Positions 32,944 to 41,267 of a stretch of DNA of 64,000 nucleotides are shown piece after piece. Made by a program: the position numbers and the translations under genes. Source of the stretch: Roseovarius sp. (GTDB taxonomy: Bacteria; Pseudomonadota; Alphaproteobacteria; Rhodobacterales; Rhodobacteraceae); the NCBI GenBank assembly GCA_014359765.1, contig JACIYT010000010.1:1-64000 (forward strand), given 5' to 3'. The notes under the pieces were generated by a model, which saw only the letters and a program-made list of their open reading frames with translations, searched no databases and had not been told where the DNA came from. Positions within the stretch are counted from its first letter, which is position 1. Every line of letters starts with the position of its first letter.

Positions 32944-33412
32944 GGGCACAGGCCTCGCGGTATTCGGCGACCGTATGCGCGACAAAGCGGATCGCGATCA
33001 GGACAAAGGCAAAGGGCACGGCCGCCTGATAATACCAGGCCGGAATGCCCAGCGCATAGGACCGCAACCCATTCGCCAGAAGCACCGTCAGCGATTGCCA
33101 GGCGAGCCACGCCGAGGCGAGCAGCAGCAGGACCGACAGCGCCGCCGAGATCAGCACCACGGGCCGGCGCAGCGCGGGCGGCAACAGGTCCACCACCGCC
33201 GTCACCGCGAGATGCTGACCCTGCCGCGCGGCGATGGCCGCGCCGAACACGGTCAGCAGCAGAAAGCCGTTGGTCAGCAGCTCCTCGCTCGCGGCAAAGG
33301 AATAGCTGGTCCCGTAGCGCACGACGACATTGGCAAAGCCGATCAGCGTCATGCCGAGGAACAGGACAACACAGACGAGCCTTTCGGCCTCGCGGATCAG
33401 GAAGGCAAGCAT
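32936..33412 (-). CDS. dctQ: TRAP transporter small permease, DctQ type
   Basis: A 158-residue four-helix protein, the small membrane subunit of a TRAP transporter. It includes the pattern GFANVVVRYGTSYSFAASEELLTNGFLLLTVFGAAIAARQGQHLAV, which matches the DctQ family. The start at 33412 opens the first helix; the longer frame runs through the spacer from dctP. Overlaps dctM. Confidence 0.92.
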   Translation of the reverse strand: MLAFLIREAERLVCVVLFLGMTLIGFANVVVRYGTSYSFAASEELLTNGFLLLTVFGAAIAARQGQHLAVTAVVDLLPPALRRPVVLISAALSVLLLLASAWLAWQSLTVLLANGLRSYALGIPAWYYQAAVPFAFVLIAIRFVAHTVAEYREACAHD

Positions 33413-33468
33413 TGCGGCCTCGGATGGGACAGGCGTGGCGGGGACACCCCGCCACGCGAAGGGCGGCC

Positions 33469-34476
33469 TTACTTCGCCTGGGCGATCGCGTCCTGGAACG
33501 CCTTCACCAGTTCGGGGCCGACGCGTTCGGCCCATTGGTCAAAGGCAGGCTGCGTCGCGGCGCGGAAGGCGGCGAGCTCTTCCTCGCCCGGCTCATGGAC
33601 CTCCATGCCCCGCTCGCGCAGGAAGTCGATGCCGGTCGCGGTGCCCTCGCGGGTGATCCGGCGCTGGTAATCCATCGCCTCGACCGCCGCCTCACGCAGC
33701 ATCTGCTGCGTGTCCGCGTCATAGCTGTCCCATTTCGCCTTCGAGATGCCGAGAAAGATCGGATCGTAGGAATAATGCCAGGTGGTCAGGTATTTCTGCA
33801 CCTCGAACACCTGCTGCGGGATGATGACGGCGCCGATCGGGTTTTCCTGACCGTCCACGACGCCCTGCTGAAGGGCGGTCATGGTCTCGGTCCATTGCAT
33901 CTGCTGGGGATTGGCGCCGAGCGCGTTCATCACGTCGATATACATCGGCCCGGCCACGCGCATGTTCAGTCCGTGCATGTCCTCGGGCGCGGTGATCGGA
34001 CGGACGTTGTTGGTCACCTCGCGAAAGCCGTTCTCCCCCCAGGCGAGCACCATGATGCCCTTTTCCTCGAGGATGTCGGCCAGGCGCCCCGCCGGACCGC
34101 CCGGCGCGGTGGTGGCATCGACCTGTTCGTAGCTGGCATAGAGATAGGGCAGCGAGAAAACCGCCATCTCGGGCACGAGCGGGGTGACGTTGATCGCCGA
34201 TGTCACCACCAGGTCGAGCGCGCCGCGCCCGACCATGTCGGCCTGACGCATCTGGTCGCCGCCGGCCAGCTGCGCATTCGGAAACACGCGAACCTCGATC
34301 GCGCCGTCCGAACGCTCGGCCACGAGCTCGGCGAATTTCTCGGCCCCCTTGTGCCAGGTGGTGCTGTCTCCGGTGTTGTGCGACAGGCGCAGCGTCTCCG
34401 CCGCGGCCGCGCCCAGGCCAAGCGTGGTCACCAGCGCGGTTGCCAGCGCAACCCGCCCAAATCTCATGAAACGCAT
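33469..34476 (-). CDS. dctP: TRAP transporter substrate-binding protein, DctP type
   Basis: A 335-residue periplasmic binding protein. The signal peptide ends GLGAAAAETL, then LRLSHNTGDSTTWHKGAEKFAELV begins the fold. The conserved arginine that clamps substrate carboxylates lies in the GLNMRVAGPMYIDVMNALGANP region, followed by ALQQGVVDGQENP, both diagnostic for DctP. The substrate is therefore probably a carboxylate, perhaps the acid degraded by nearby enzymes. First gene of dctPQM-SDR, with a palindrome-rich divergent promoter region behind it. MRFMRF gives two possible ATGs; the outer one is used. Confidence 0.93.
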   Translation of the reverse strand: MRFMRFGRVALATALVTTLGLGAAAAETLRLSHNTGDSTTWHKGAEKFAELVAERSDGAIEVRVFPNAQLAGGDQMRQADMVGRGALDLVVTSAINVTPLVPEMAVFSLPYLYASYEQVDATTAPGGPAGRLADILEEKGIMVLAWGENGFREVTNNVRPITAPEDMHGLNMRVAGPMYIDVMNALGANPQQMQWTETMTALQQGVVDGQENPIGAVIIPQQVFEVQKYLTTWHYSYDPIFLGISKAKWDSYDADTQQMLREAAVEAMDYQRRITREGTATGIDFLRERGMEVHEPGEEELAAFRAATQPAFDQWAERVGPELVKAFQDAIAQAK

Positions 34477-34512
34477 CGCGCGTATCCCCCCTCTTCCCTG
34501 TGTCTTCCCTGT

Positions 34513-34605
34513 GTGACGGAATTGCCGTCACGGTTTCGCCGCTCCCGCGCGGCGGTGGATGACATGTCATTGCGTTCCACCGGCCTTTGCAAGAATAAAC
34601 TTGCA
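34513..34605. promoter_or_regulatory. divergent regulatory region with three palindromes
   Basis: Between dctP (minus) and the thiolase gene (plus) lie three perfect dyads: GTGACGG-N5-CCGTCAC at 34513-34531, ATGACATGTCAT at 34559-34570 and TGCAAG-N6-CTTGCA at 34588-34605. They are probable operators for regulators controlling both directions. No regulator gene of any kind is present nearby. Confidence 0.65.
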
Positions 34606-34672
34606 CGATGAGAAAGAATTCTGCCATCTCCGCCCAGGACAGCGGGACAATGGCACAACGGAGGAGAGCGAC

Positions 34673-35842
34673 ATGACAGACCCGATGATCGTGGGCTGGG
34701 GGCACACCGTCTTCGGCAAGTCGGAGCACGAGGATACCGAGGCGCTGATGGCCGCCGCCATTGCCCCGGCGCTCGAGCATGCGGGGATCACCGCGGGCGA
34801 TGTGGACGGCATTTTCGCAGGCGTGTTCAACAACGGATTTTCCAGGCAGGATTTTCAGGCGGCGCTGGTCGCGATGGGGAACGAGGAATTCGCCCACACC
34901 CCCGCGACACGCTACGAGAATGCCTGCGCCACCGGCTCGGCGGCGCTGTTCGGGGCGATGGATTTCATCGCCTCGGGGCGGGGGCGGATCGCGCTGGTGG
35001 TCGGGGCCGAGAAGATGACCGCCACCCCCACCGCCGAGGTCGGAGACATCCTCCTCGGCGCCAGCTACCGCAAGGAAGAGGCCGAGGTGGAGGCGGGCTT
35101 TGCCGGCCTGTTCGGGCAGATCGCGGGCAGCTATTTCCAGCGCCACGGGGATCAGTCCGAGGCGCTCGCCATGATCGCCGCAAAGAACCACGCGAACGGC
35201 ATGGCCAATCCCTTTGCCCACATGCGCAAGGATCTCGGCATCGCCTTCTGCAACACGGTCAGCGAGCGCAACCCGCTGGTCGCCGGGCCGCTGCGCCGGT
35301 CGGACTGCTCGCTGGTCTCGGATGGCGCGGCGGCGCTGATTCTTGCCGATGCCGAAACGGCGATGGGGATGCGCCGCGCCATCGCGTTTCGCGCGCGTGC
35401 CCAGGCCGCCGACATCATGGCCCTGTCGCGGCGTGACGTGCTCGCGTTCCGGGGCGCGCGGCAGGCGTGGCAACAGGCGCTGGAGGCAGCAGGGGTGACG
35501 CTCGACGATCTGTCACTGGTGGAGAGCCACGACTGTTTCACCATCGCCGAGCTCCTGGAATACGAGGCGATGGGGCTCGCCGCGCCCGGGCAGGGACACC
35601 GCGTCATCCGCGAGGGGATCACCGCGCGCGACGGAAAGCTGCCGGTCAACCTGTCGGGCGGCCTGAAATCCAAGGGCCACCCGATCGGCGCGACGGGCGT
35701 CTCGATGCATGTCATGGCCGCGATGCAGCTGGCCGGGGAGGCGGGCGAGATGCAGTTGCCCGGCGCGACGATGGCCGGCGTCTTCAACATGGGCGGCGCG
35801 GCGGTCGCGAATTACGTCTCGATCCTCGAGCGCGCGCGATGA
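34673..35842 (+). CDS. thiolase (acetyl-CoA acyltransferase family)
   Basis: A 389-residue thiolase that should cleave 3-ketoacyl-CoA with CoA. In contrast to the homologue at 28496, the nucleophile is present in YENACATGSAALFGAMD, and the second-domain motif LKSKGHPIGATGVSMHV carries the catalytic His. It belongs to the SCPx-type branch. The ATG at 34673 has GGAGGAGAG upstream. The stop overlaps the start of the acyl-CoA ligase gene (ATGA). First gene of a three-gene plus-strand operon. Confidence 0.9.
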   Translation: MTDPMIVGWGHTVFGKSEHEDTEALMAAAIAPALEHAGITAGDVDGIFAGVFNNGFSRQDFQAALVAMGNEEFAHTPATRYENACATGSAALFGAMDFIASGRGRIALVVGAEKMTATPTAEVGDILLGASYRKEEAEVEAGFAGLFGQIAGSYFQRHGDQSEALAMIAAKNHANGMANPFAHMRKDLGIAFCNTVSERNPLVAGPLRRSDCSLVSDGAAALILADAETAMGMRRAIAFRARAQAADIMALSRRDVLAFRGARQAWQQALEAAGVTLDDLSLVESHDCFTIAELLEYEAMGLAAPGQGHRVIREGITARDGKLPVNLSGGLKSKGHPIGATGVSMHVMAAMQLAGEAGEMQLPGATMAGVFNMGGAAVANYVSILERAR

Positions 35843-37413
35843 CGCCGGTCTCGACCCGGGTGATGAACCTGTGTCATTTCCTGACACAGAGTGCCCGGCG
35901 CTTTCCCGACAGGCCCGGCTTCATTCGTGGTGAAACATCGACCACCTGGGCGGAAATGCAGGCCAGCGCCGGCGCCTTCGCCCAGGCGCTGGTGCACGAT
36001 TACGGCCTGAAGAAGGGCGACCGCCTCCTCGTGCAATCGGCCAATTGCCGCGAGATGTTCGTGGCGATGTTCGCCTGCTGGCGCGTCGGCGCGGTCTGGG
36101 TGCCCGCCAATTACCGCCAGTCGCCCGAGGATCTCGCCTATCTCGCGCAGGCCTCGGGGGCGCGGCTGATGCTCTGCGGGGCGCAATTCCCCGATCACGC
36201 CGCAGCCTGCGCGCCATCGGTGGGAGCGGTGATCTCGATCGGCGCCAGCAGCCTTGGCAGGGATTACGCCGAACTGGTCCGCCGCCACGCAGGCGAGGCG
36301 CCCCCCGAGGCCGAGGTCACCCGCGACGATCCCTGCTGGTTCTTCTTCACCTCGGGCACGACCGGGCGCCCAAAGGCGGCGGTGCTGACGCATGGGCAGA
36401 TGGCCTTTGTCATCACCAATCACCTGTGCGATCTGATGCCCGGCACCACCGAGGCCCATGCCTCGCTGGTGGTGGCGCCGCTGTCGCACGGGGCTGGGAT
36501 TCACCAGCTCGCTCAGGTTGCGCGCGGCGTGCCGACGATCCTGCCCGAGGGTGATCGCCTTGATCCTGCGGAGATCTGGGCGCTGGTCGCGCGCCACCGC
36601 GTTACCAACATGTTCACCGTGCCGACCATCGTGAAACTCCTGGTCGAGGACGAGGCGGTGGACCGCTTCGACCATTCCAGCCTGCGTTACCTGATCTATG
36701 CCGGCGCGCCCATGTATCGCGCCGACCAGATCCGCGCGCTCGACAGGCTGGGCCCGGTGCTGGTGCAGTATTTCGGCCTTGGCGAGGTGACGGGCAACAT
36801 CACCGTCCTGCCGCCGGCGCTGCATTCGACCGACGATGCCGCGATGCGGATCGGCACCTGCGGCTTTGCGCGCACGGGGATGCAGGTGCAGGTGCAGGAC
36901 GGCGAGGGGCGCGAACTGCCGCCCGGGGAAACCGGCGAGATCGCGGTCATCGGCCCGGCGGTCTTTGCCGGCTATCACGACAATCCCGCGGCAAACGCCG
37001 CCGCCTTCCGCAACGGCTGGTTCCTGACCGGCGATCTCGGGCATATGGATGCCGAGGGATTTCTCTACCTGACCGGGCGCGCCTCGGACATGTATATCTC
37101 GGGCGGCTCGAACATCTATCCCCGCGAGATCGAGGAGAAGCTTCTCACACATCCCGACCTCGCCGAGGTGCTCGTGCTTGGCGCGCCCGATCCGGTCTGG
37201 GGCGAGACCGGGCTCGCGGTCTGCGTGCCCCGGCCCGGCGCACGGCTCGATCCGCAGGCGGTGCTGGCATGGCTCGAGGGCCGGATCGCGCGCTACAAGA
37301 TGCCGCGTCGGGTGGTGCTGTGGGAGGCGCTGCCGAAATCCGCCTATGGCAAGATCACCCGCAGGATGGTGCGGGATGCGTTGATCGCGCGCGGCGAGTG
37401 GCCCGAAGGATGA
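35839..37413 (+). CDS. acyl-CoA ligase (AMP-forming)
   Basis: A 524-residue ANL-superfamily enzyme that activates a carboxylic acid to its CoA thioester through an acyl-adenylate. The P-loop FFFTSGTTGRPKAAVLTHG is at about 168-187, the Y/F-G-E segment reads VQYFGLGEVTG, the hinge region GWFLTGDLGHMDAEGFLYLTGR is present, and the catalytic lysine lies in KSAYGKITRRM near the end. The acid cannot be named; the neighbours suggest it feeds the beta-oxidation genes of this region. Overlaps both neighbours by 4 bases. Confidence 0.92.
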   Translation: MTPVSTRVMNLCHFLTQSARRFPDRPGFIRGETSTTWAEMQASAGAFAQALVHDYGLKKGDRLLVQSANCREMFVAMFACWRVGAVWVPANYRQSPEDLAYLAQASGARLMLCGAQFPDHAAACAPSVGAVISIGASSLGRDYAELVRRHAGEAPPEAEVTRDDPCWFFFTSGTTGRPKAAVLTHGQMAFVITNHLCDLMPGTTEAHASLVVAPLSHGAGIHQLAQVARGVPTILPEGDRLDPAEIWALVARHRVTNMFTVPTIVKLLVEDEAVDRFDHSSLRYLIYAGAPMYRADQIRALDRLGPVLVQYFGLGEVTGNITVLPPALHSTDDAAMRIGTCGFARTGMQVQVQDGEGRELPPGETGEIAVIGPAVFAGYHDNPAANAAAFRNGWFLTGDLGHMDAEGFLYLTGRASDMYISGGSNIYPREIEEKLLTHPDLAEVLVLGAPDPVWGETGLAVCVPRPGARLDPQAVLAWLEGRIARYKMPRRVVLWEALPKSAYGKITRRMVRDALIARGEWPEG

Positions 37414-38258
37414 GCCTGCCGCACCTCACCCATCCCGGCCCGGCTGTCGGTCCGCGTCTCACGGCGGTGGCCTGCACGGCCCATCCCGTGACGCTCCGCC
37501 TGCCGGCGGGCGCGCGCGTGACGCAGGCGGTGGCCGAGGCCTTGCAGAGGGCGGGATTTGCCGCCGGCTATCTGCGGCTCGACGGGGTCGCGCTTGCGGC
37601 GCTGCGCTATGTCATCCCCGCGCCCGGGCCCGGCGATGGCCGCGTCGCCTGGTATGGCGAGACGCGCCAGCTGAACGGGGCGCGCGTGATCGCGGCCGGG
37701 CTGCATCTGGGCGAGGCCGGGGGCGCGCCCTTCTGTCACTGTCACGGGATCTGGGCAGAGGACGCGGCCCCTGCCGTGATGGGGCATCTGCTATGCGACG
37801 AGAGCGTTCTCGCCCGCGATGCCGTGGTGTCGGGCTGGGGGATTTCCGGCGCGCGCCTGTCCCGTCAGGACGATCCGGAGACCGGCTTTGCGCTGTTCGA
37901 GCCCGTGGCGGTCGCCGCTGCGCCCCACGAGGACGGCGCGCCCCGGGGTGCGGCCCGTCTCTGCCGCATCCGCCCCAATGCGGATCTGGCGACGGAACTC
38001 GGCAGGCTGCGCGTCGGCCGGGCGCAGGTCGAGGGGATCGGCAGCCTGATCGGGGTGGCATTCGAGGCCGCCCCACCCGTGGCCGGCCCGGCAGCCGAGG
38101 TCCTGATCACGCGCGGCGCGCTCGACGCGCGCAGCCTGTCGCTCGAGATTGCGGCGGTCGGCATGGATGGCGGGCTGCGCGAAGGCGTGCCCGCGCGGGG
38201 GCGAAACGCGGTCTGCATCACGGCCGAGCTCCTGGTGCTGCCCGCCGTCGCCCCGTAA
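37410..38258 (+). CDS. protein with two PPC (DUF296) domains
   Basis: A 282-residue protein of unknown role. Residues about 25-135 (ALQRAGFAAGYLRLDGVALAALRY to AAGLHLGEAGGAPFCHCHGIW) and about 180-280 (CRIRPNADLATELGRLRVG, IEGIGSLIGVAF-type GSL, LSLEIAAVGMDGG, CITAELLVLP) each resemble a PPC/DUF296 domain. In the second copy the metal-binding histidines of the family (HLH) appear replaced by SLE. The first has HCHG and HLG instead. Single PPC proteins often lie beside thiolase or acyl-CoA ligase genes in proteobacteria. Here the start overlaps the ligase stop (ATGA), so it is probably co-translated and metabolic rather than DNA-binding. Confidence 0.7.
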   Translation: MSLPHLTHPGPAVGPRLTAVACTAHPVTLRLPAGARVTQAVAEALQRAGFAAGYLRLDGVALAALRYVIPAPGPGDGRVAWYGETRQLNGARVIAAGLHLGEAGGAPFCHCHGIWAEDAAPAVMGHLLCDESVLARDAVVSGWGISGARLSRQDDPETGFALFEPVAVAAAPHEDGAPRGAARLCRIRPNADLATELGRLRVGRAQVEGIGSLIGVAFEAAPPVAGPAAEVLITRGALDARSLSLEIAAVGMDGGLREGVPARGRNAVCITAELLVLPAVAP

Positions 38259-38290
38259 GGACCACGCCGGCCCGCGCGCCGCGCCACCCC

Positions 38291-38328
38291 ATGCGGCGTT
38301 GTCATCGGGCAACATCCGTCAGATGCCG
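38291..38328 (+). repeat. dispersed intergenic repeat, copy B
   Basis: Matches copy A at 631-668 in about 32 of 38 positions, including CATCCGTCAGATG at 38313-38325. It lies between the convergent PPC-protein and crotonase genes and ends a few bases before the crotonase stop. Confidence 0.6.
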
Positions 38329-38332
38329 GGTC

Positions 38333-39115
38333 TCAGCAGTCGCGGAACTCGGGCTTGCGCTTTTCCGAGAAGGCCTTCATCGCCTCGGGAAAATCATGCG
38401 CGCAGAGCAGCACGCTTTGCGCGTCGCGTTCGATGTCGAGCGCCTCCATATAGCCGCATTCCGCCGATGCGCGCATCACCCGCTTGGCGGTCTGCACCCC
38501 GAAGAGCGGATGTGCCGCGATCTCGCGGGCGATTTCGAGCGCGCGCGCCTCGACCTGCGTGGCGGGAACGCATTCCTCCACCACCCGCAGCTCTTGCGCG
38601 GTGCGCCCGTCGATCTCGCGCCCGGTCAGGACCAGCATCCGCGCCACTCCCGTGCCGGCACGCTGCGCAAGCAGCCAGCTCGAGCCCGTATCGGGACATC
38701 CGCCGACGCGCACGAAGACCTCGCACAGGCGTGCATCCTCTGCGGCGACGATGATATCGGCGGAAAGCGCAAGGCTCAGCCCCGCGCCGAATGCGACCCC
38801 GCAGACCGCCGCGACCAGCGGCTTGCGAAAGCGATAGGCGGCGCGCCCGCCGTCGTGAACGCGGTCCACCATCTCGGAGGTGGCCCGCGCCCCTTTGCCG
38901 GTTTCGGCCTGAAAGCCCACGAGATCGCCGCCGCTGCTGAAATGATCGCCGCCGGTCATGACGACCACCCGGATCGAGTCATCCCGGTCGGCGGCGGTCA
39001 GATGCGCGATCAGCTCGTCCACGAAGGCGATGCTGTAGGGGTTCCGCTTTGCCGGTTGCAGGAACCGCAGGATACCGATGGGGCCTTCGCGGTCGAGGCG
39101 CATGAGTTCGGGCAT
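38333..39115 (-). CDS. enoyl-CoA hydratase/isomerase (crotonase) family protein
   Basis: A 260-residue crotonase-fold protein. The first oxyanion block is SSGGDLVGFQ (FSSGGDL) and the second is AVCGVAFGAGLSLALSADIIVAA. The position of the second hydratase glutamate reads GGCPDTGSSWLLAQRAG, so it has Asp and Gly/Cys there rather than the usual paired glutamates. An isomerase, hydrolase or lyase of this fold is therefore as likely as a plain hydratase. Twelve bases downstream of the next crotonase, in the same minus-strand unit. Confidence 0.85.
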   Translation of the reverse strand: MPELMRLDREGPIGILRFLQPAKRNPYSIAFVDELIAHLTAADRDDSIRVVVMTGGDHFSSGGDLVGFQAETGKGARATSEMVDRVHDGGRAAYRFRKPLVAAVCGVAFGAGLSLALSADIIVAAEDARLCEVFVRVGGCPDTGSSWLLAQRAGTGVARMLVLTGREIDGRTAQELRVVEECVPATQVEARALEIAREIAAHPLFGVQTAKRVMRASAECGYMEALDIERDAQSVLLCAHDFPEAMKAFSEKRKPEFRDC

Positions 39116-39126
39116 GGTGTTCTCCT

Positions 39127-39906
39127 TCAGGTTCCGGTCCAGACCGGGGCGCGCTTTTCGGCAAAGGCGCGGGGGCCTTCGATCGCATCATTGCTGGCAT
39201 AGACGACCTCGTGCAGGCGCCGCCCCTCCTCGAGGCCCCGCGCACAGCCGAGATCCATGGTCGCGCGCACGCTGGCCTTGGCCGCCACCACCGAAAGCGG
39301 CGCCGCGCTGGCGATCCGCCGCGCGAGATCATGCGCCCGTGCGCGAACCGCATCGGGCGTGTCCTCGAGGTAATTGGTAAACCCGTAATCGTGCAGCCGC
39401 TCGATCGGCATGAGATCGCCGGTCAGGACAATTTCCATCAGGATGGGCTGGGGCAGCATGAACAGGGCCGGCGCCGCCCAGGGCGATCCGCGGCCGATCT
39501 TGACCTCGGTGATCCCCACCTTGGTGCCCTTGAGCCCGACCCGAAGATCGCAGTTCAGCGACAGCATCATGCCGCCGGCCATCAACGAGCCGGTCATCGC
39601 CGCGATGATCGGCTTGCGGCAGGCGCGCATGGTCTCGTGGAACGGATCGCGCATCTTCGACAGGATATCGACACCCTCTTCCTGCGCGATCTGCGCCGCC
39701 TCCTTGAGGTCCATCCCGGCCGAGAACACGCCGCAATCCGCCGAGGTCAGGATGGCCACGCGAACGCTGTCATCCGCCTCGATCCGCTCCCAGGCGTCGG
39801 CGAGCCCGTTGGTGGCGGCCACCGACAGCGCATTCTTGCGCTCGGGGCGGTTGATGGAGACGGTAGCGATGCCGTCCTCGATTGTCACGTCTATCGGGCT
39901 GTTCAT
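39127..39906 (-). CDS. enoyl-CoA hydratase/isomerase (crotonase) family protein
   Basis: A 259-residue crotonase-fold protein. Blocks are FSAGMDLKEAAQ for the first oxyanion hole, AMTGSLMAGGMMLSLNCDLRVG for the second, and KIGRGSPWAAPALFMLPQP where the hydratase acid residues would lie; no paired glutamates are seen. It is clearly diverged from the neighbour at 38333, so the two are not recent duplicates and probably act on different CoA esters. Located immediately downstream of the terminator of the transporter operon. Confidence 0.85.
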   Translation of the reverse strand: MNSPIDVTIEDGIATVSINRPERKNALSVAATNGLADAWERIEADDSVRVAILTSADCGVFSAGMDLKEAAQIAQEEGVDILSKMRDPFHETMRACRKPIIAAMTGSLMAGGMMLSLNCDLRVGLKGTKVGITEVKIGRGSPWAAPALFMLPQPILMEIVLTGDLMPIERLHDYGFTNYLEDTPDAVRARAHDLARRIASAAPLSVVAAKASVRATMDLGCARGLEEGRRLHEVVYASNDAIEGPRAFAEKRAPVWTGT

Positions 39907-39947
39907 CGGCTCTGGTTCTTTCGGTTCAAAACGCGCTCGGACAATTG

Positions 39948-39974
39948 AAAGCCCCCCGCCCGAAGGCGGGGGGT
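39948..39974 (-). terminator. rho-independent terminator of the liv-type operon
   Basis: A perfect 9-base-pair stem (CCCCCCGCC with GGCGGGGGG, arms 39952-39960 and 39965-39973) with a CGAA loop (read TTCG on the transcript). On the minus strand it is followed by CTTTCAATTG. It lies 8 bases after the last substrate-binding protein stop. Confidence 0.92.
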
Positions 39975-39981
39975 GCCATGT

Positions 39982-41232
39982 TCATTCGATCGTGAACTTG
40001 GAGGAGCTTTCCTTGATGACCTCCCAGACGACATCGAGATAGTCGGCGCTCCAGTCGGTGAGGGGCACCCAGGTTTCGCCATCCCACTGTTCGATGCGCG
40101 TCTTGCCGCCGCCGCCGTGATCGCTCGTGGTGACGGTGACCGGCGCCATGAGGCCGTTCGCGTCGAAATTCTCAAGCGATTCGAAGCCGTCCTTCATGCT
40201 CTCGGCGGTCAGCGGCGAGCCGTGCTTCTCGATGGCGATGCGCGCCGCCTCGAGGCCAAGCGCCTGGATCGCCAGGCCGGTGTTGTAATACACGTCGCGC
40301 ACGAGGCTTTCGGGACCGCTGCCCTTGCCCTTGGCGTAGTAGGTCTCGAGCATCGTCTGCACGATCGGGACATCCTGACCGCCGGCCACGTTGGTCGTGC
40401 GCAGCAGGCCCTTTGCCTCCTGCAGGCCGATATTGACGATATCGACCTCGTTCAGCCAGTTGGACGTGATGTAGCGATCGATCGGGAACTGATTGCGCCG
40501 CATCTCGCGGGAGGCGACCACATGCCCGCCCGCCAGCAACCAGCTGATCACGTAATCGGGCTTGTCGCGGCGGATCTTGCTCCATGCGCCGGCCTGGTCC
40601 GAACCGGGCAACGGCACCGGGTAGAGCTCGAGATCGAAGCCCTCCTTCTTCGACAGGGTCCTGAGAATCTCGATCGGCTCCTGCCCGAACGGATAATCGA
40701 GATAGATGAAGCCGATCTTGCGGCCTTCCAGATTGCCCCCGAGCTGGCCCTTGACGAAGGAGACGGCATTTGCCGCCTGCTGCCAGTAGGTCGGGCCGAC
40801 GGGGAAGACCCATTCGAACACATCGCCATCGACCGCGTCGCCGCGACCGACAAAGTTCTGCATCAGCACGTTCTTGTCCTTCATGGCCCGCGGCAGGGCC
40901 GCGTTCGTGACCGGCGTGGACATGAAGTTGAAGATGAACACGCCGTCGCGCTTGAGCTGCTCGTAGCATTCCACGCCGCGCTGCGGCTCGTTGCCGTGGT
41001 CGCGCACGATGATCTCGACCGGTTGGCCGCCGATGCCGCCATTCTCGTTGGCATACATCGCGAGATCCTGCGCCGCCTGGGCGATCTGCGGTGTCACGAA
41101 GGTATAGGACTTGCTGAGGTCAAAGCAGAGGCCGAAGCGGATCGGCTCCTTCTCCTGGGCAGAGGCGCTGAGCGCCCCCGCCGTGAGGGTCGCCGCGAGG
41201 GCGGCGGTCCTGATATGTCGTTTCAGTGTCAT
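39982..41232 (-). CDS. ABC transporter substrate-binding protein, branched-chain amino acid type (copy 1)
   Basis: A 416-residue type I periplasmic binding protein (Peripla_BP_6/LivK-like). A signal peptide ends near ASAQEKEP; the mature protein starts PIRFGLCFDLSKSYTFVTPQ and contains GGIGGQPVEIIVRDHGNEPQRGVECY. It is about 92% identical by eye to the next gene upstream (about 34 substitutions, none or one across residues ~175-325). LivK-like proteins encoded with acyl-CoA ligases and crotonases usually bind aromatic or aliphatic carboxylates rather than amino acids. The start at 41232 has GGGAG upstream. Confidence 0.92.
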   Translation of the reverse strand: MTLKRHIRTAALAATLTAGALSASAQEKEPIRFGLCFDLSKSYTFVTPQIAQAAQDLAMYANENGGIGGQPVEIIVRDHGNEPQRGVECYEQLKRDGVFIFNFMSTPVTNAALPRAMKDKNVLMQNFVGRGDAVDGDVFEWVFPVGPTYWQQAANAVSFVKGQLGGNLEGRKIGFIYLDYPFGQEPIEILRTLSKKEGFDLELYPVPLPGSDQAGAWSKIRRDKPDYVISWLLAGGHVVASREMRRNQFPIDRYITSNWLNEVDIVNIGLQEAKGLLRTTNVAGGQDVPIVQTMLETYYAKGKGSGPESLVRDVYYNTGLAIQALGLEAARIAIEKHGSPLTAESMKDGFESLENFDANGLMAPVTVTTSDHGGGGKTRIEQWDGETWVPLTDWSADYLDVVWEVIKESSSKFTIE

Positions 41233-41267
41233 GTGGTTTCTCCCTGTGGCACCAGTGCCGGTCATTG

